A stretch of DNA of 64,000 bases from Botryotinia globosa (Eukaryota; Ascomycota; Leotiomycetes; Helotiales; Sclerotiniaceae). Both the position numbers and the translations under genes were made by a program. Each line of letters begins with the position of its first letter. Position 1 is the stretch's first letter. Below, piece after piece: positions 46,368 to 58,100 of this stretch. The stretch is taken from contig RCSZ01000002.1 in the NCBI GenBank assembly GCA_014898425.1, forward strand, positions 1,736,001-1,800,000, written 5' to 3'. The notes under the pieces were generated by a model. It had not been told where the DNA came from. It saw nothing but the letters and a program-made list of their open reading frames with translations, and did not search any database.

Positions 46368-48734
46368 ATGGCCAACGAGCAGCAGGTTCACGAACATATG
46401 CCTCGAAAGGCCAAGCACAAGGAACAATTTCCTATGACAAACTGGATATACGATGTATTCCTATGGACTTTTTCAATACTTGTCGACCTCTTCTTTCGAG
46501 AAGTCCACCCAAGAGGAGCATGGAAAGTTCCAAGGCGCGGGCCTGTTATCTTTGTAGCAGCCCCTCATGCAAATCAGGTATGCGACAGATGGCTTTTGCA
46601 GGTTTGGAACTCTTGAATTAACCCATTTATATAGTTCGTTGATCCTCTTATCCTCATGCGCACCCTCCGAAATGAATGCCATCGTCGCGCTGCTTTTCTT
46701 ATCGCCGCCAAATCTATGGGTCGATTCATCGTGGGCTGGTTCGCACGAAAAGTGGGCGCCGTTCCTGTTGGACGAGCTCTGGATATGGTAAAGCCTGGAT
46801 CTGGTACAATATACCTGCCAGACCCTATCAATGATCCGCTACTCATCCGTGGAGTCGGTACAAAATTCGACGGCAAGGAGGTACAAGTTGGAGGATTACT
46901 GGTTTTGCCTACGATGGACGGGACCGCAGCCAATACGGAAATAGCGGAAGTAATTAGCGCAGAGGAGATGAGATTGAAGAAACCTTTCAAAGGTCGAAAT
47001 GCTATGATACAACTGACGGGACGAACTGATGTTGACGAAAATGGCAAGTTTGGTGATCAGTCTGTCAAGGGTACCAAGGAAGGTTTTGAAGGCTCAAAAT
47101 ATAAGACTGCCCCGAAAGTTGATCAAACCCAAGTTTATGATGCCGTCTTTGATCGTCTCAAGGGTGGTGGAGCCGTTGGAATTTTCCCAGAGGGTGGAAG
47201 CCACGACAGGACCGAATTGCTTCCTTTGAAAGCTGGTGTGGCTATCATGGCTCTTGGATCTCTGGCTGCCAATCCCGACAGCGGTCTTCAAATTGTACCA
47301 TGTGGCATGAATTACTTTCATGCCCATAAGTTTCGCTCAAGAGCCGTGATCGAGTTTGGTAATCCTATCGAAGTTCCAAAAGAGCTTGTTGAGCTTTACA
47401 AAAGTGGGGACCGAAGAGGGGCAGTCAGTCAACTCTTGGATATTGTATATCAAGCCCTTGTTGCTGTTACTGTTACAAGTCCTGACTACGATACCCTCAT
47501 GCTTATCCAAGCCGCCCGAAGACTCTATAACCCAACTGGCAAGAAGCTTCCACTTCCTATGGTAGTCGAGTTAAATCGAAGATTGGTCAAGGGTTATACG
47601 CACTACAAGGATGACCCAAGGATTGTTTCACTCAAGAAATCGGTTTTGGATTATAACAGACAACTACGTTACATGAATCTTAAGGATCATCAAGTCGAAT
47701 ATGCCAAATTTTCTGTTCCAAAAGCCGTATTCCTTCTATTCTACCGCCTAGGCAAACTAGCTGTTTTATCTATCGGTGTCATTCCAGGGCTCGTCTTGTT
47801 TGCACCAGTTTTCATAGCTTCCAAAATTATCAGCATCAAGAAGTCGAAGGAAGCTTTAGCTGCTTCCACGGTCAAACTTCAAGGTCGGGACGTTATGGCA
47901 ACATGGAAACTTTTGGTCGCCCTTGCTTTTGCACCGATTTTGTACAACTTCTATACCATCATTCTCGCATATTGGACTTACAAGAACAGAGTTCAAGGAT
48001 ATGTGCCCGAATGGGTACCCCTCTACGCCATCTTCGTGTTCGGATATATCCTTTTCCCAGCTATTACCTTTGCAGCTCTTCGATTCGGAGAAGTTGGCAT
48101 GGATATTGCTAAATCATTGCGACCATTGATCGTGGCTCTTAACCCATCTTCTAGCAATGTCATCTTTAAACTACGTGAGCGCAGAGCACAACTCAGCGCA
48201 CAGGTTACCGATGTTATCAATACACTTGGCCCCGAGATGTTCCCTGATTTCGATGCTTCCCGAATAGTAGCCGATCCCTTTAATCGTGATGGGGCTAAGA
48301 CTCCCACTTCACCTCGTCAAACCGATCTACGTCGCGGTAGCAATCAATCGGGCATCTCGGATGAGTCGCCTCCACATGTTCTTCACAGAAGCAATACTGC
48401 AGGTGCATCTATTGGCGGTGGCTCTAGTATGAATGGACATCTTCCACGTAACGAGTCGTTTGGAAATCTAGGTAACATTGCACTATTTGCAACTCGACCA
48501 CCATCCAGGAGTAGGAGTCGTAGTAGCAGTAGTGGTGGCGCCGTAGGGTCAGCGGGATTTCCATTGAAAAGCTTTAGTGCATTGGATGGTAAAGCAAGTT
48601 TTGAAGAGGTTAGTCAGAAGATTCGTGGTGCGATGAAGGAGAGGGGACAAATGAGGCGGAGACAAAGTGAAGTGAATAGGGAAGAGGAAGATGCAGCGTA
48701 TAGCAGTGGGGATGAGGAAAGAAAAAGGGCTTAG
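46368..48734 (+). CDS. glycerol-3-phosphate / DHAP acyltransferase (SCT1/GPT2 family)
   Basis: Catalyses the first acylation step of glycerolipid synthesis in the ER membrane. Exons 46368-46577 and 46635-48734 (57-bp intron) give 769 aa. Block I, APHANQFVDP, carries the catalytic His/Asp and is split by the intron between Gln and Phe. Later blocks are GAVPVGRALDM, VGIFPEGGSHDRTELLPLKA (the substrate-binding FPEGxSHDR block) and IVPCGMNYFHAHKFRSRAVI. Two or more hydrophobic helices follow around residues 440-560 (LAVLSIGVIPGLVLFAPVFI; LLVALAFAPILYNFYTIILA). The C-terminal ~170 residues are Ser/Arg-rich (SRSRSRSSSSGG), as in yeast homologues, where this tail is phosphorylated. Length matches the fungal family. 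Confidence 0.95.
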
Positions 48735-49340
48735 AGGAGGAGGAGAAAAGGCTAATCGGGTAAGGCATCTTGACAGAGGCAGCATAAAATAGGCGAAGCG
48801 TTGAAACGGATGGGTTGGGATGGGACAGTTTGTCAACGGGGCGTAGCGTGGGCGTTTAGGAGGGAAATACCACTACTATAGATGGACGTCTTTCGCCAAT
48901 CCTAGCTGAATGAAAATTGTAATCGGTTCATTTATTTGTTTGATCTTGTTCCTCGCATTATTGGAAGTGAGTCGGTGGTCATAAGTCTCTATGGAAATCA
49001 AAATGTTCTCGCTGTCTTTGATACGTCGCCACGCACAGTGTCTCGCGAATTTAATCCATCTCGTTGTTCTCACATCCTACCTCAGAGGATCTCAGAGGAC
49101 CTAAGAGGAGGCTATGATCGACGTGCCTGTTTATATCTGGGTAGAAATCTCTCGCTCGGAATGGGTTTCGATTCTCTGGTGGAATCGCTACACACGTGGT
49201 AATATACAGTATTCACCCAGTCAGTTGACCAATTCCGCAGAGTGGAGTGTTACACAAGACGGACGGGGATGGATGCTTTGTTGTTGTTGTGATGGATATT
49301 TGAGTACTTGGTTATATATATAGTTATCTATCTATCCACT

Positions 49341-49500
49341 GATGGATGAGATGAATGAATGGATGGATGAATGAATGGATGGATGAATGAATGGATGAAT
49401 GGATGGATGGGTGGATGGATGGGTTTGTGAGGAAGTTGGTAGGTAGTAGGTAGTAGGTAGGTAGTAGGTAGGTAGTAGGTATCTAGTAGATGGAATATTT
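49341..49500. repeat. TGGA/TGAA tetranucleotide and GTAGGTA repeats
   Basis: An interrupted GGATGGATGAATGAAT tract (49341-49425) is followed by GTAGGTAGTAGGTAG units to about 49500. Confidence 0.9.
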
Positions 49501-49701
49501 GGGTAGGTAGGTAGGTGGTAGCCTGGTAGGTAACTCAGAAAAGCTTGGGATACCTAGGTAAATAAAGGTCGGGTCAGGTAAGGTAAGCAAGCACATGCGA
49601 TTAGGATTTTCGCTTGCAGATGTAGATGAATGCCAGCAGCTGGTCAGTGGTTAGTGGTCAGTGGTCACAGAAAGTAGGTGTGTAGGACCGTAGGTATTGG
49701 C

Positions 49702-49847
49702 CAGTATCAGCATCAGCATCAGCATCAGCATCAGCATCAGCATCAGCATCAGCATCAGCATCAGCATCAGCATCAGCATCAGCATCAGCATCAGCATCAG
49801 CATCAGCATCAGCATCAGCATCAGCATCAGCATCAGCATCAGCATCA
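49702..49847. repeat. (CAGCAT)n hexanucleotide array, about 23 units
   Basis: The first unit is CAGTAT; the following units are uniform CAGCAT up to about 49847, with no other interruption by eye. Five of the six reading frames are open through it, giving spurious poly-QH, poly-SI, poly-AS, poly-AD and poly-ML frames. Confidence 0.95.
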
Positions 49848-50517
49848 AGCCACTTTTTGTCCATTGACGAATGAATGGGTCGGGTTTCCAAGGTTGGTTT
49901 GGGGACGGGATGGATTGTTGATCGGACCTCATGGGATATTTTGTGAGGGGGCTGTGCAGATTTTGGTGGGAGAGGGATGTGTTTGGATGTGTTACATTTG
50001 AGACTATGTTACGCTATGTTATGCTGTGTTCTGCTGTGTTACATTGGAATGTTTAAATACCCAAGTTAAGAGATACTCAAATATTCAAGCTTTATCGTCA
50101 TCTATATTGTCGTTATTTGTAATACAGTAAATACTGGATAAATGGTAAATACATCTTCGGTAACGTAATGTATATCCCTCGGAGCATATTCCCAATTCCA
50201 TCCATCATTAAGTATTACTCCCCCACCCAATCATAGGTCCACGGTGGTTGGTAGAATGGTAGAATTGCCTCAGTCACGGTCGGATTGTGATGGAGGTTGG
50301 TCATAGCTTCTACCATCACCATCAGCTCTTTCCTTGGCAATATAAAGTTTGAATATAAATCTTGGCAGATGCAACTTCTGGAAAAGGCACTACTACGAGT
50401 CTGTGACTGACTATACTGGCACATACATCCATGCATTGCTTTCACAACAATCATCTGCATCTGCATCTCCATCTTTGTTCCTATTGATATTACAAAAGTC
50501 TTACTTGTCTATCTACA

Positions 50518-50938
50518 CATCTACATACATACATATATACACACATACATACACACATACATACATATATACACACATACATACACACATACATACATTC
50601 CACTCCACATACTGGTATCCACAGATCCATACCATCGATACACCTGCTGACTTACTTGCTTCCTCAAATTACCCAGGTAAGAGGTTTCATCCTTTTCAAT
50701 TGTCGTTTGTTATTCCAATTCCAATTCCAATTCCAATTCCAATTGCATCTCCAGTTGCATCTCCTCTCTCTACTATTTTCTCGTACATTGATTGATTATA
50801 TCGTGCCTTTTGCTCTTCTCTCCTTCCTTTCTCTCTCTCTCTCTCTCTCCTCTCCACTCGACCTTCCTCTTTCTCTCCTTCTCTCCTCTCCTCTTTCTCT
50901 CCTCCTCTCCTCCCCTCTCCTCTCCTCTCCTCTCCTTG
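50518..50938. repeat. CATA, CCAATT and CT-rich simple-sequence tracts
   Basis: CATACATA/ACACATAC units (50518-50600), five CCAATT units (50712-50744) and an imperfect CT/CTCC polypyrimidine tract (50818-50938). The last could act as a leader or promoter CT-box of the exchanger gene. Confidence 0.85.
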
Positions 50939-52030
50939 GTCGTGACGGCTTCTTCGGTTTCATCATCAAGAACAAAACTTCCATAATTCTCTTGAAACGT
51001 ATCGACTCCATCCTTTCATCACATTGTGGACGGGCTTGGCTTGGATCAATATCAAGTTACATGTTACAACTTACATATTACAACGTGCATCCTCCTCCTC
51101 ACCATCGTCATAAACAAGGGACCATCATCTCGGTAGCTACCACCAGTCTCGCCTGTACCCAGAAGTTTGATCAACCCTCCTCCACTCAAAAGGAGGCGCA
51201 GCACCGTCAAAGCTACCCGCGAGAGAAAAAGTGCGGGTGCCCGAGTTTCGATAACCACGCGCACGAGTTACAACCAACGTTCATGATCCCAACCCAATCC
51301 ATTATTGTTCTTCCCATTTAACCAATTACCCTTTTCGTACAACTTGTTCCCTTTAGAAGAAATTCTAAATTTTGCTTTCACATCGGCATTGACATTCTCT
51401 GGTTTGCGAAGAAGAAGAAGAAAAAAGAGAAATTTGCCAAGATGGTTTGTAAGTAAACAAATTATCTTCCCTCCGCCTTTCCTGTGCTCTCTTGTTGGAG
51501 ATATTCATCTCCGAAATTCAATTTACAATATCATTTCCTCTTTGAGAGTTCAATGGTTTATCTCTTCGCCAATCTCACATTACAAGTAAGAAGTTGCTAC
51601 AGGCACCTGCAGTCGGGTCTTTGATCCAAGCTCTTTGTTACATTTCTCCTTCGCGCTCGATACTTGAATGGTGTCACACAACCCAACATAACCTTGGTGT
51701 CGTCTCCATCACAGGACAATTGCTCTGATCGAAAGACTTGAACGCTTGAAGCCAAGTAATACTCCTTTGCCTCTTGTCGATGCCTAAATCCTTTTTCCTT
51801 AATTGTGTTGTATATTTGGCCCACCTGCCAATCTGCCAGCGAATTGCCAAGGGACTTCTTCGAAGCTTAAGTTGGCTGCGGCGCATTGCAATTTCAATAT
51901 TGGATATACATACAGAGTGGCTGGGCTAACTTTATATCTTCTTTGACATGTAGCACAACCTAAATACCGAAGGGAACTCGCCCGTGTAAGATCCCTCCCA
52001 TCACAAAGCAATCGAATCAACTCGGGAAAT

Positions 52031-53529
52031 ATGTCAAACGGAGTGGACGAAACCTCGCGTCTGTTGGGCGTCAACGGACATGCCGGCGACAGACGTAAGA
52101 GTAGTGTTCATGAATTCTTCCTCAGCAAGAGACACACACCAGGAACCGACAGCGACAATGTCATGGTTAGCTACTCGGCGTCGGCATGGCATGTAGGAAA
52201 GGTTACTTTGTACAGTAGCTATGTCAACGTTCTGTTGATCTTTGTGCCGTTGGGAATCGTGGCAGGCCTCACACACTGGGATCCAGTCGTCATCTTCACA
52301 CTCAACTTCTTCGCCATCATCCCATTGGCTTCCATCCTCTCGTTTGCGACGGAAGAAATCTCCATGAAGTTGGGAGAAACTTTGGGAGGGCTATTGAACG
52401 CAACATTTGGCAACGCGGTGGAACTCATTGTAGGTTCAGGTGTCGCATCTCACTTGTCACTCACTAATATCAAACCTTGCAGGTCAGTATCATAGCATTG
52501 AAAGAAGGACAAATTCGAATTGTTCAATCGAGTATGTTGGGTAGTATCTTGTCGAATTCCCTTCTTGTCTTGGGATGCTGCTTTGTTGCTGGTGGCATTC
52601 ACAATACTCGCACTGGTACATCGATGGGCATTGAGCAGAGGTTCAACGATACTGTCGCCGGAACAATGTCATCTCTTATGGTTCTGGCCGCATCCGCATT
52701 GATCATACCTGCAACTGTAAGTTGAAATCCAATATACCTGCAACAAAATCTAACCACGAGGAAGCTCTACTCTGTTCTCAGTAAATCGGCAGCCGATACT
52801 GAAACCAACATTTTGATTCTCTCTCACGGAACAGCCATCATTCTATTAATTCTCTACTGTCTTTATTTGTTCTTCCAGCTTCGAACACATTCCAACCTCT
52901 TCGATGCCGAAAGTCAATCAGCAGGAGAGGAGGAAGAAGTACCACAAATGAGTCCGTGGGCTGCTGCGGCTGTTCTCGTTATTGTAACGATCGCGGTATC
53001 TGTCTGTGCTGATTACTTGGTTGATTCGATTGACTCGATTGTTGAGAAAGCTCACATCTCCAAAACATTCGTTGGTCTTATTCTTCTTCCAATTGTCGGT
53101 AATGCAGCAGAGCACGTAACTGCTATTGTGGTTGCCGTCAAGGACAAGATGGATCTAGCAATGGGTGTGGCCATCGGATCGAGCATGCAAATTGCCCTTT
53201 TCGTCACTCCATTCCTTGTGATCTTGGGTTGGATCATGGATAAACCCATGACTTTACATTTTGAGACCTTTGAAACTGTTGTTTTCTTCTTGAGTGTTTT
53301 GGTTGTCACTTATGTGGTTCAAGATGGCAAGAGTAATTATTTGGAGGGTTGCATGGTAAGTTTTGATTGGGATCGAAATCACGTTTCAATTTCACTAACA
53401 TGTACACAGCTTCTTGGTCTCTATATCATAATTGCTCTCGCATTTTTGGTATACCCAGATGAGTCTGCTGGAGCAGGTGAAATTGGAGGAACTGTTGTCA
53501 GATCAGTGAAGGCTTTGGCAGGATATTAA
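52031..53529 (+). CDS. vacuolar Ca2+/H+ exchanger (CAX/VCX1 family)
   Basis: Moves cytosolic Ca2+ into the vacuole in exchange for protons. Exons 52031-52429, 52483-52716, 52765-53355 and 53410-53529 give 447 aa with about 11 hydrophobic helices. The two inverted ion-binding repeats are present: [14 protein letters not shown] (split by intron 1) and [20 protein letters not shown]. Between the halves lies an acidic loop, [14 protein letters not shown], typical of CAX proteins. The N-terminal ~60 residues are soluble, with a possible regulatory role as in CAX autoinhibition. The start at 52031 gives the expected fungal length. Calcineurin-type regulation is known for the family but is not visible here. 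Confidence 0.94.
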
Positions 53530-54461
53530 TCCAACATTGTGATGTATGGCGTGTGTTGGTTGGCATTGATACAATCAATTATGGTAATGGCGTTTTAGCG
53601 CTGGATATGAAAGGTAGATATCGAGAATCCATAAGGTGGAGAGATGGAGAAGCGGCACACTTTAACATTGCTTTGTTTGACTAAAAAATAATGGGACTTG
53701 GGGGAGGCTTTTATGGTAGGGTTGCTGGGATGAGCAATGGATGAACTGTAACAATAGCTCGGAGCTGCGAAGCCATTACCTCTGTGTATGATAGATAGCT
53801 TGTGAGTAATATAATACGTTGAGCTCAATTAAGTTTTGGGGGAACAGACTTGTGTGTGTGTGTGTGTGTAAATTTGTGACTTGAAATATACAATCCATTG
53901 CGCCATTGGAGACTATGCAGTTCTATACAAAAAGTACATGTCACGCGTCTCCTTGTCACCTCTCCGTCTTCTTCCTAGAAAAATCCACCATCTTCGCAGC
54001 AGTCAATCATGTGTTAATCGTATCTTTCATATCATCATGCTCCTTCAATATCATCGTATCCACCTTCCATCTTTCCATCTTCCTTCATCCCGACAGACTC
54101 CTTCATCTTCATAAAATCGCGATGTGATTTCTTCGCTAAAGCCGCTTCGAGGGAGGAAGACTATGCGGCTAGAAGCTGTGAGGCTGTGAGGCTATGTTAC
54201 TTCTGATAATGGATCTTGTTTCTTGTGTTTCTTGGCTTGGCTTGGCTTGGCTTGGCTTCTGGATTCGATATCCATCATCTCACATCTTGTGGTTTGGTTG
54301 TATGCATATGCATATGCATATGCAGATAGAGATATATACGTGATGACACGAGTAAGTGAACAATTTACGTATAATTATCTATCGCAATGCGGGGATCGGG
54401 ATTGATGTTGCATTTTTGCGATTTTCTGAAATGGTTTTCCTTAAGGGTTGTGTGTGTGTGA
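53530..54461. other. convergent 3' region with simple repeats
   Basis: 930 bp between the exchanger stop and the STN1 stop. It contains a TG repeat (~53852-53869), five CTTGG units (54231-54258) and GCATAT units (~54302-54323). No gene recognised. Confidence 0.6.
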
Positions 54462-55619
54462 TTAGTAGCCAAAAGTATCATAGTTGGATAGGTCGGGGAG
54501 GATCGTGGGGATGAATCGTTTTTTGATGGGCGGGCGGGGGAGAGGTTTGTTGGGGGAGGTTTCGTGGGGTGGACGGGAGGGGTTGGATGTGGAATGAGAG
54601 GGATTGGCTGAAGGACGTAGTTGGGAATTGGCCATCTTTTTCCTCGCTGGCTCTCGCTTTTCTTCAGCTCTTTGGGTATCCTCTCTTCTTCCACTTCCAC
54701 TTCCACCTCCACTCTTCATCTTCACCGCCCGTCCATCTCTCCCCCCACCTCTCTTCTCCTCCTCCCTCGCCTTCCGCCTCCTCTCCCTCCTCTTCCACCT
54801 CTCCATCTCCTCGCTCGCGACCACCCACTCCCGTCCCAGAATGCCCCTCTCCGGATCCTTGAGCTCGCGACACTCATCCCACCACTTCCGCTCCACATCC
54901 GTACTGCCCACCATCCCCATCTTCACAATCTGCAATTGCGGAACGTGCATGTACGATCCCACCATCCCCAGGATGCGCACGACTTTGCATTCCGAGATGT
55001 CGTTCCAGGGGATTTGGGGCGTGGTGATGGAGGGGCTGCTGGGCGGGGGAGGAGGATGGGAATTCGAATTTGGAGGAGCTTCCGTGGATGGGAGAGGTAA
55101 GAGTGCAGCGCATTCGATACACACACCGCTTGAATCATCGATGGTATAGACGCGTCGACGCGCAAAGGTATCGATGGAGACAATGAGCCCGATGAGTTTT
55201 ATGTAGCGGATGGGATGGTTGAGGTGGTGGTGGATTAGTTTATCTTTTGGTTTGGGGGTGAGAATTAGCTGGATATTCTATCTATCTTTCTTCCATCTGT
55301 TCCTCATGTGTCGCTATTATATAAATAAACCATTATCTCTAGAACGCTTAATCTAAACTCGATGCAAAAGAAAGGAGCAGGAATATGGAGAAAGCGCCAA
55401 GATAAGATAGCTGAGAATGAGAGAGAAAGTCTCGAGAAAATAGATAGATAGAACAAACAAACAAGCAAACCTACTTTCAAAATAAACCCCCCTCGTAGTC
55501 AAAGAAACAATATCCGCGCAGCGCAATGCACACCATTTATGGATGGTAGGCGAGAGATCATACAGATATGGCGGTACGAGGGGCGCGAGAGCCGATGCGG
55601 ATGAGGAGGGGGATGTCAT
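54462..55619 (-). CDS. STN1: Stn1, OB-fold subunit of the CST telomere-capping complex
   Basis: Protects telomere ends and promotes C-strand fill-in together with Ten1 (and Ctc1/Cdc13). Exons 55475-55619 and 54462-55243 give 308 aa. The Stn1 N-terminal OB domain reads VPPYLYDLSPTIHKWCALRC, ADIVSLTTRGVYFE, NKLIHHHLNHPIRYIKLIGL, IVSIDTFARRRVYTIDDSSG, then IPWNDISECKVVRILGMVGS. The 231-bp intron needs an AAG acceptor (CCAAAAG/AT) to restore the frame. Downstream CAG/TAG sites do not fit the phase, so this junction is less certain than the rest. The C-terminal ~130 residues are Arg/Lys/Glu- then Pro/Ser-rich and low-complexity. I see no winged-helix region, as in many short fungal Stn1 proteins. 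Confidence 0.83.
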
Positions 55620-56272
55620 GACATTTTCTTTTGGAGCATGGTGCGATGCGGAAATGCGGGAATGATTGTATGCGATTGATATCTAGGTTGATATTGAATG
55701 GTGACGAGTGGGAAGGTTGATCGTTGAGAAGGTTGATTTTGATTTTGTTTTATGCTATGGGAGCGAGTCTCGCGTGTGTGAATTGATTGTTTGGGTGTTT
55801 TGGTGAATGGAGACCGAGGTGAGAGACGAAAGTGGACATGGAAATCGCGAGGTTGACGCGTGCGAGGTTTGTGTCACGTGGATGACGGACTGTATTTTTC
55901 GGGGAAGAAGCTTAGCTTTGAAGACGCCTTTCAAGCCTGTAAGTTTAGAACTAAGATACTTACAAGACTATGTGGATTTGAGCACTTGAGATGCACGAGA
56001 TATTATCAAACGGGTAGAACATTATTGGAGCATCAAGAATTGTGTCAAGCAATCAGTAGAGCAGGTGCAAGATGCTCAAACAATCGGAAGTGAAAAGGCT
56101 CATATCAAATGCATAGACATTCATGAAGTTGTGATTCTGTTAAAAGTAAGTGGGTAAATCTTCTCATAAAATATCATTGTAGTTATCAACGCCTTCTTCT
56201 ATGCATGTTGTATCCATCCGACCATATATGAAAGACCAAATCCTCGCAAACTCCATTTCCATATTCATAAAA
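55620..56272. other. intergenic region, no supported gene
   Basis: About 650 bp upstream of STN1 and downstream of the J-protein gene. Only short overlapping plus-strand frames without recognisable domains. Confidence 0.5.
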
Positions 56273-57583
56273 TCATACCCGAGTAGCTTTACCGCGCTTG
56301 GATTGCCGAGTTGGTTGCTTCTTTGTTCTCTTAGAAGCTGATTTCTTAGGTTCAGGTTCAGGCTCAGGCTCGACCTCTTCCTCATCTTCCTCAGCTTCTT
56401 CCGCTTCAAAGTTATCACCGACGTCGTCCATTTCTACATCTTCATCTTCTTGCTCTACCTCGGGTTCTCTCTTCTTGCCTCTCGATGATTTCTTCTTCGG
56501 TGCCGGTTTTTCATCTTCCTCAACTTCATCCTCCGAGTCGGCTGCTCTTTTCTTCCCCTTGCCCTTGGCTTTATCTTTGCTCTTGCCTAAACCGTTTCGA
56601 ATTCTTTGAAAATCCTCTTCACTCAGCTCACCAGGGCCTTTTGCCGACTTGCTTCCGCCATATTTTGCCTCTAAATTATCAAAGAAGCCGCCCCTTGAAG
56701 CCTGTCTGGCCTGAATAATGGCCGCTAAGTCATCCATGTGACCAGGGACATTTTTCTTCGGCTTCTTACTTTGTTCCGGTACATCCCCACTAGATCCCTT
56801 CAATAATTTATCAACGCCCATTTGTTTCGCAGCCTTCGCAGCTTCTTTCTCCTCCGCTCTCGCGTTCTTCATTCTTTTATCCTTCGATGCCTTAGTTTCC
56901 TTCCTAAAGACAGCATATTCCTTGACTTCTCCAATTTTGATTGCTTCCTCGATGATCTCGCGGAATCGTTCTTCATCCTCGACTGGATCACTTAGCATAA
57001 TGACTTGATACATCTTTCCCCATTTTCCTTCGTATTTAGTATAAGCCGCCAGCAAATCATCTTTCTCCTCATCGGAGCCTTTGTAAACATTGGCGAATTG
57101 ATTGATAGCATCAGTAGTAACAACGTCTTTGTATTGCTCGGAATAAAACTCGGTCCAGGAAAATCCATCAGCATCGACAGACTCAGAGGTAGATCCAGTA
57201 CGATCATAGCGTTTGCGACGGTTTGGATTGGAGAGAACAGCATATGCAAAAGCAATTTCTTGAAACTTGGTATGCGAATCAGATTTGAGATGGTCTGGAG
57301 CTTTGTCTGGGAGGTTGTTAGTTGTCTGAATGCACTTTATGTAGTGTGCCTATTGAACTATCTTGATGATGACAATCCCAAATAGAGAAGCTCATGTGAG
57401 TTATGCGGTTGTAACATAGAACCGTGTCAATAAATGTTGTAACATACCTGGATGGTGCTTCAAAGCACTTTTGCGATATGCGCGTCTGATCTCATCTTCA
57501 GACGCAGTTTTTTCAATACCAAGAACTTCGTATGGATTAATTTGAGGAGGATTTTCATCTGCAACGTCATTGTGAGAAGCCAT
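56273..57583 (-). CDS. J-domain co-chaperone, DNAJC9-like
   Basis: Predicted nuclear Hsp70 co-chaperone; the human relative DNAJC9 is also a histone chaperone. Exons 57448-57583 and 56273-57306 (141-bp intron) give 389 aa. The J domain is at residues ~16-85: [36 protein letters not shown] and [20 protein letters not shown]. The HPD tripeptide is split by the intron just before Asp. The middle region ([16 protein letters not shown], then [20 protein letters not shown]) is the conserved DNAJC9 helical part. The last ~140 residues alternate acidic and basic runs, including a PEPEPEPK stretch and an Arg/Lys-rich terminus likely to bind chromatin or RNA. Confidence 0.92.
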
Positions 57584-58100
57584 TTTGAAGTTTTTGTCGT
57601 TGATATTGGCAAATTGTTGAAAAATGGTGAATTGAGACTGAAACTTAGTATTTATTAGTAACTTTGTTTGTTCGAGGAAACGCGATTTGATTATCGAGGG
57701 TCGCGTAAAGTGGTTTCATAGCGCTAGTGGTATCGTATCTTAGCTCAGGTAAGGTTTCCTGATGATATAGGGAAGGCACTGCTTAGTCATTGGCGTCATA
57801 CTACAGGAATATAAATTATTTAAGACTTGTCTTAGCTGTGATAAATCCGCAACTATAAATACTTCTAAATAGTCGGTTCTGTTGAATTATCTCGAAACTT
57901 CCGACTCCATTTGATTTTGAATCACAATCGAGATTCTGATGTTTTTCTGGTAGTTATGCGTGAGCAAGGCAACCAGCAGTTGGGTCATAAAGTTCACCTC
58001 CATACTTTACAAACAGCTTTTATTAAAGCATCAATTCTTTGTTTAGCATTATATATACTTCATCTATCATACAACTCCATCTCTCTCCTCGCCAATTAAA
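57584..58100. other. intergenic region, no supported gene
   Basis: Leader and promoter of the J-protein gene plus the 3' region of the esterase gene. No further feature seen. Confidence 0.5.

Larger units (their letters stand above)
48735..52030. other. microsatellite-rich intergenic region and exchanger leader
   Basis: 3.3 kb between the acyltransferase and the Ca2+ exchanger. It carries a dense series of simple repeats from 49341 to 50938 (listed separately). From ~50800 to 52030 it is pyrimidine-rich, with several GTAAGT-like donors (51449, 51586) and YAG acceptors, consistent with a long leader containing introns. Long open frames inside the repeats (poly-QH, poly-AD, poly-ML) are by-products of the hexanucleotide array, not genes. 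Confidence 0.6.

Noticed and set aside
49651..50001. Long poly-QH, poly-AD and poly-ML open frames
   Set aside because: They are translations of the CAGCAT array in different frames, with no flanking domain or consistent start context.
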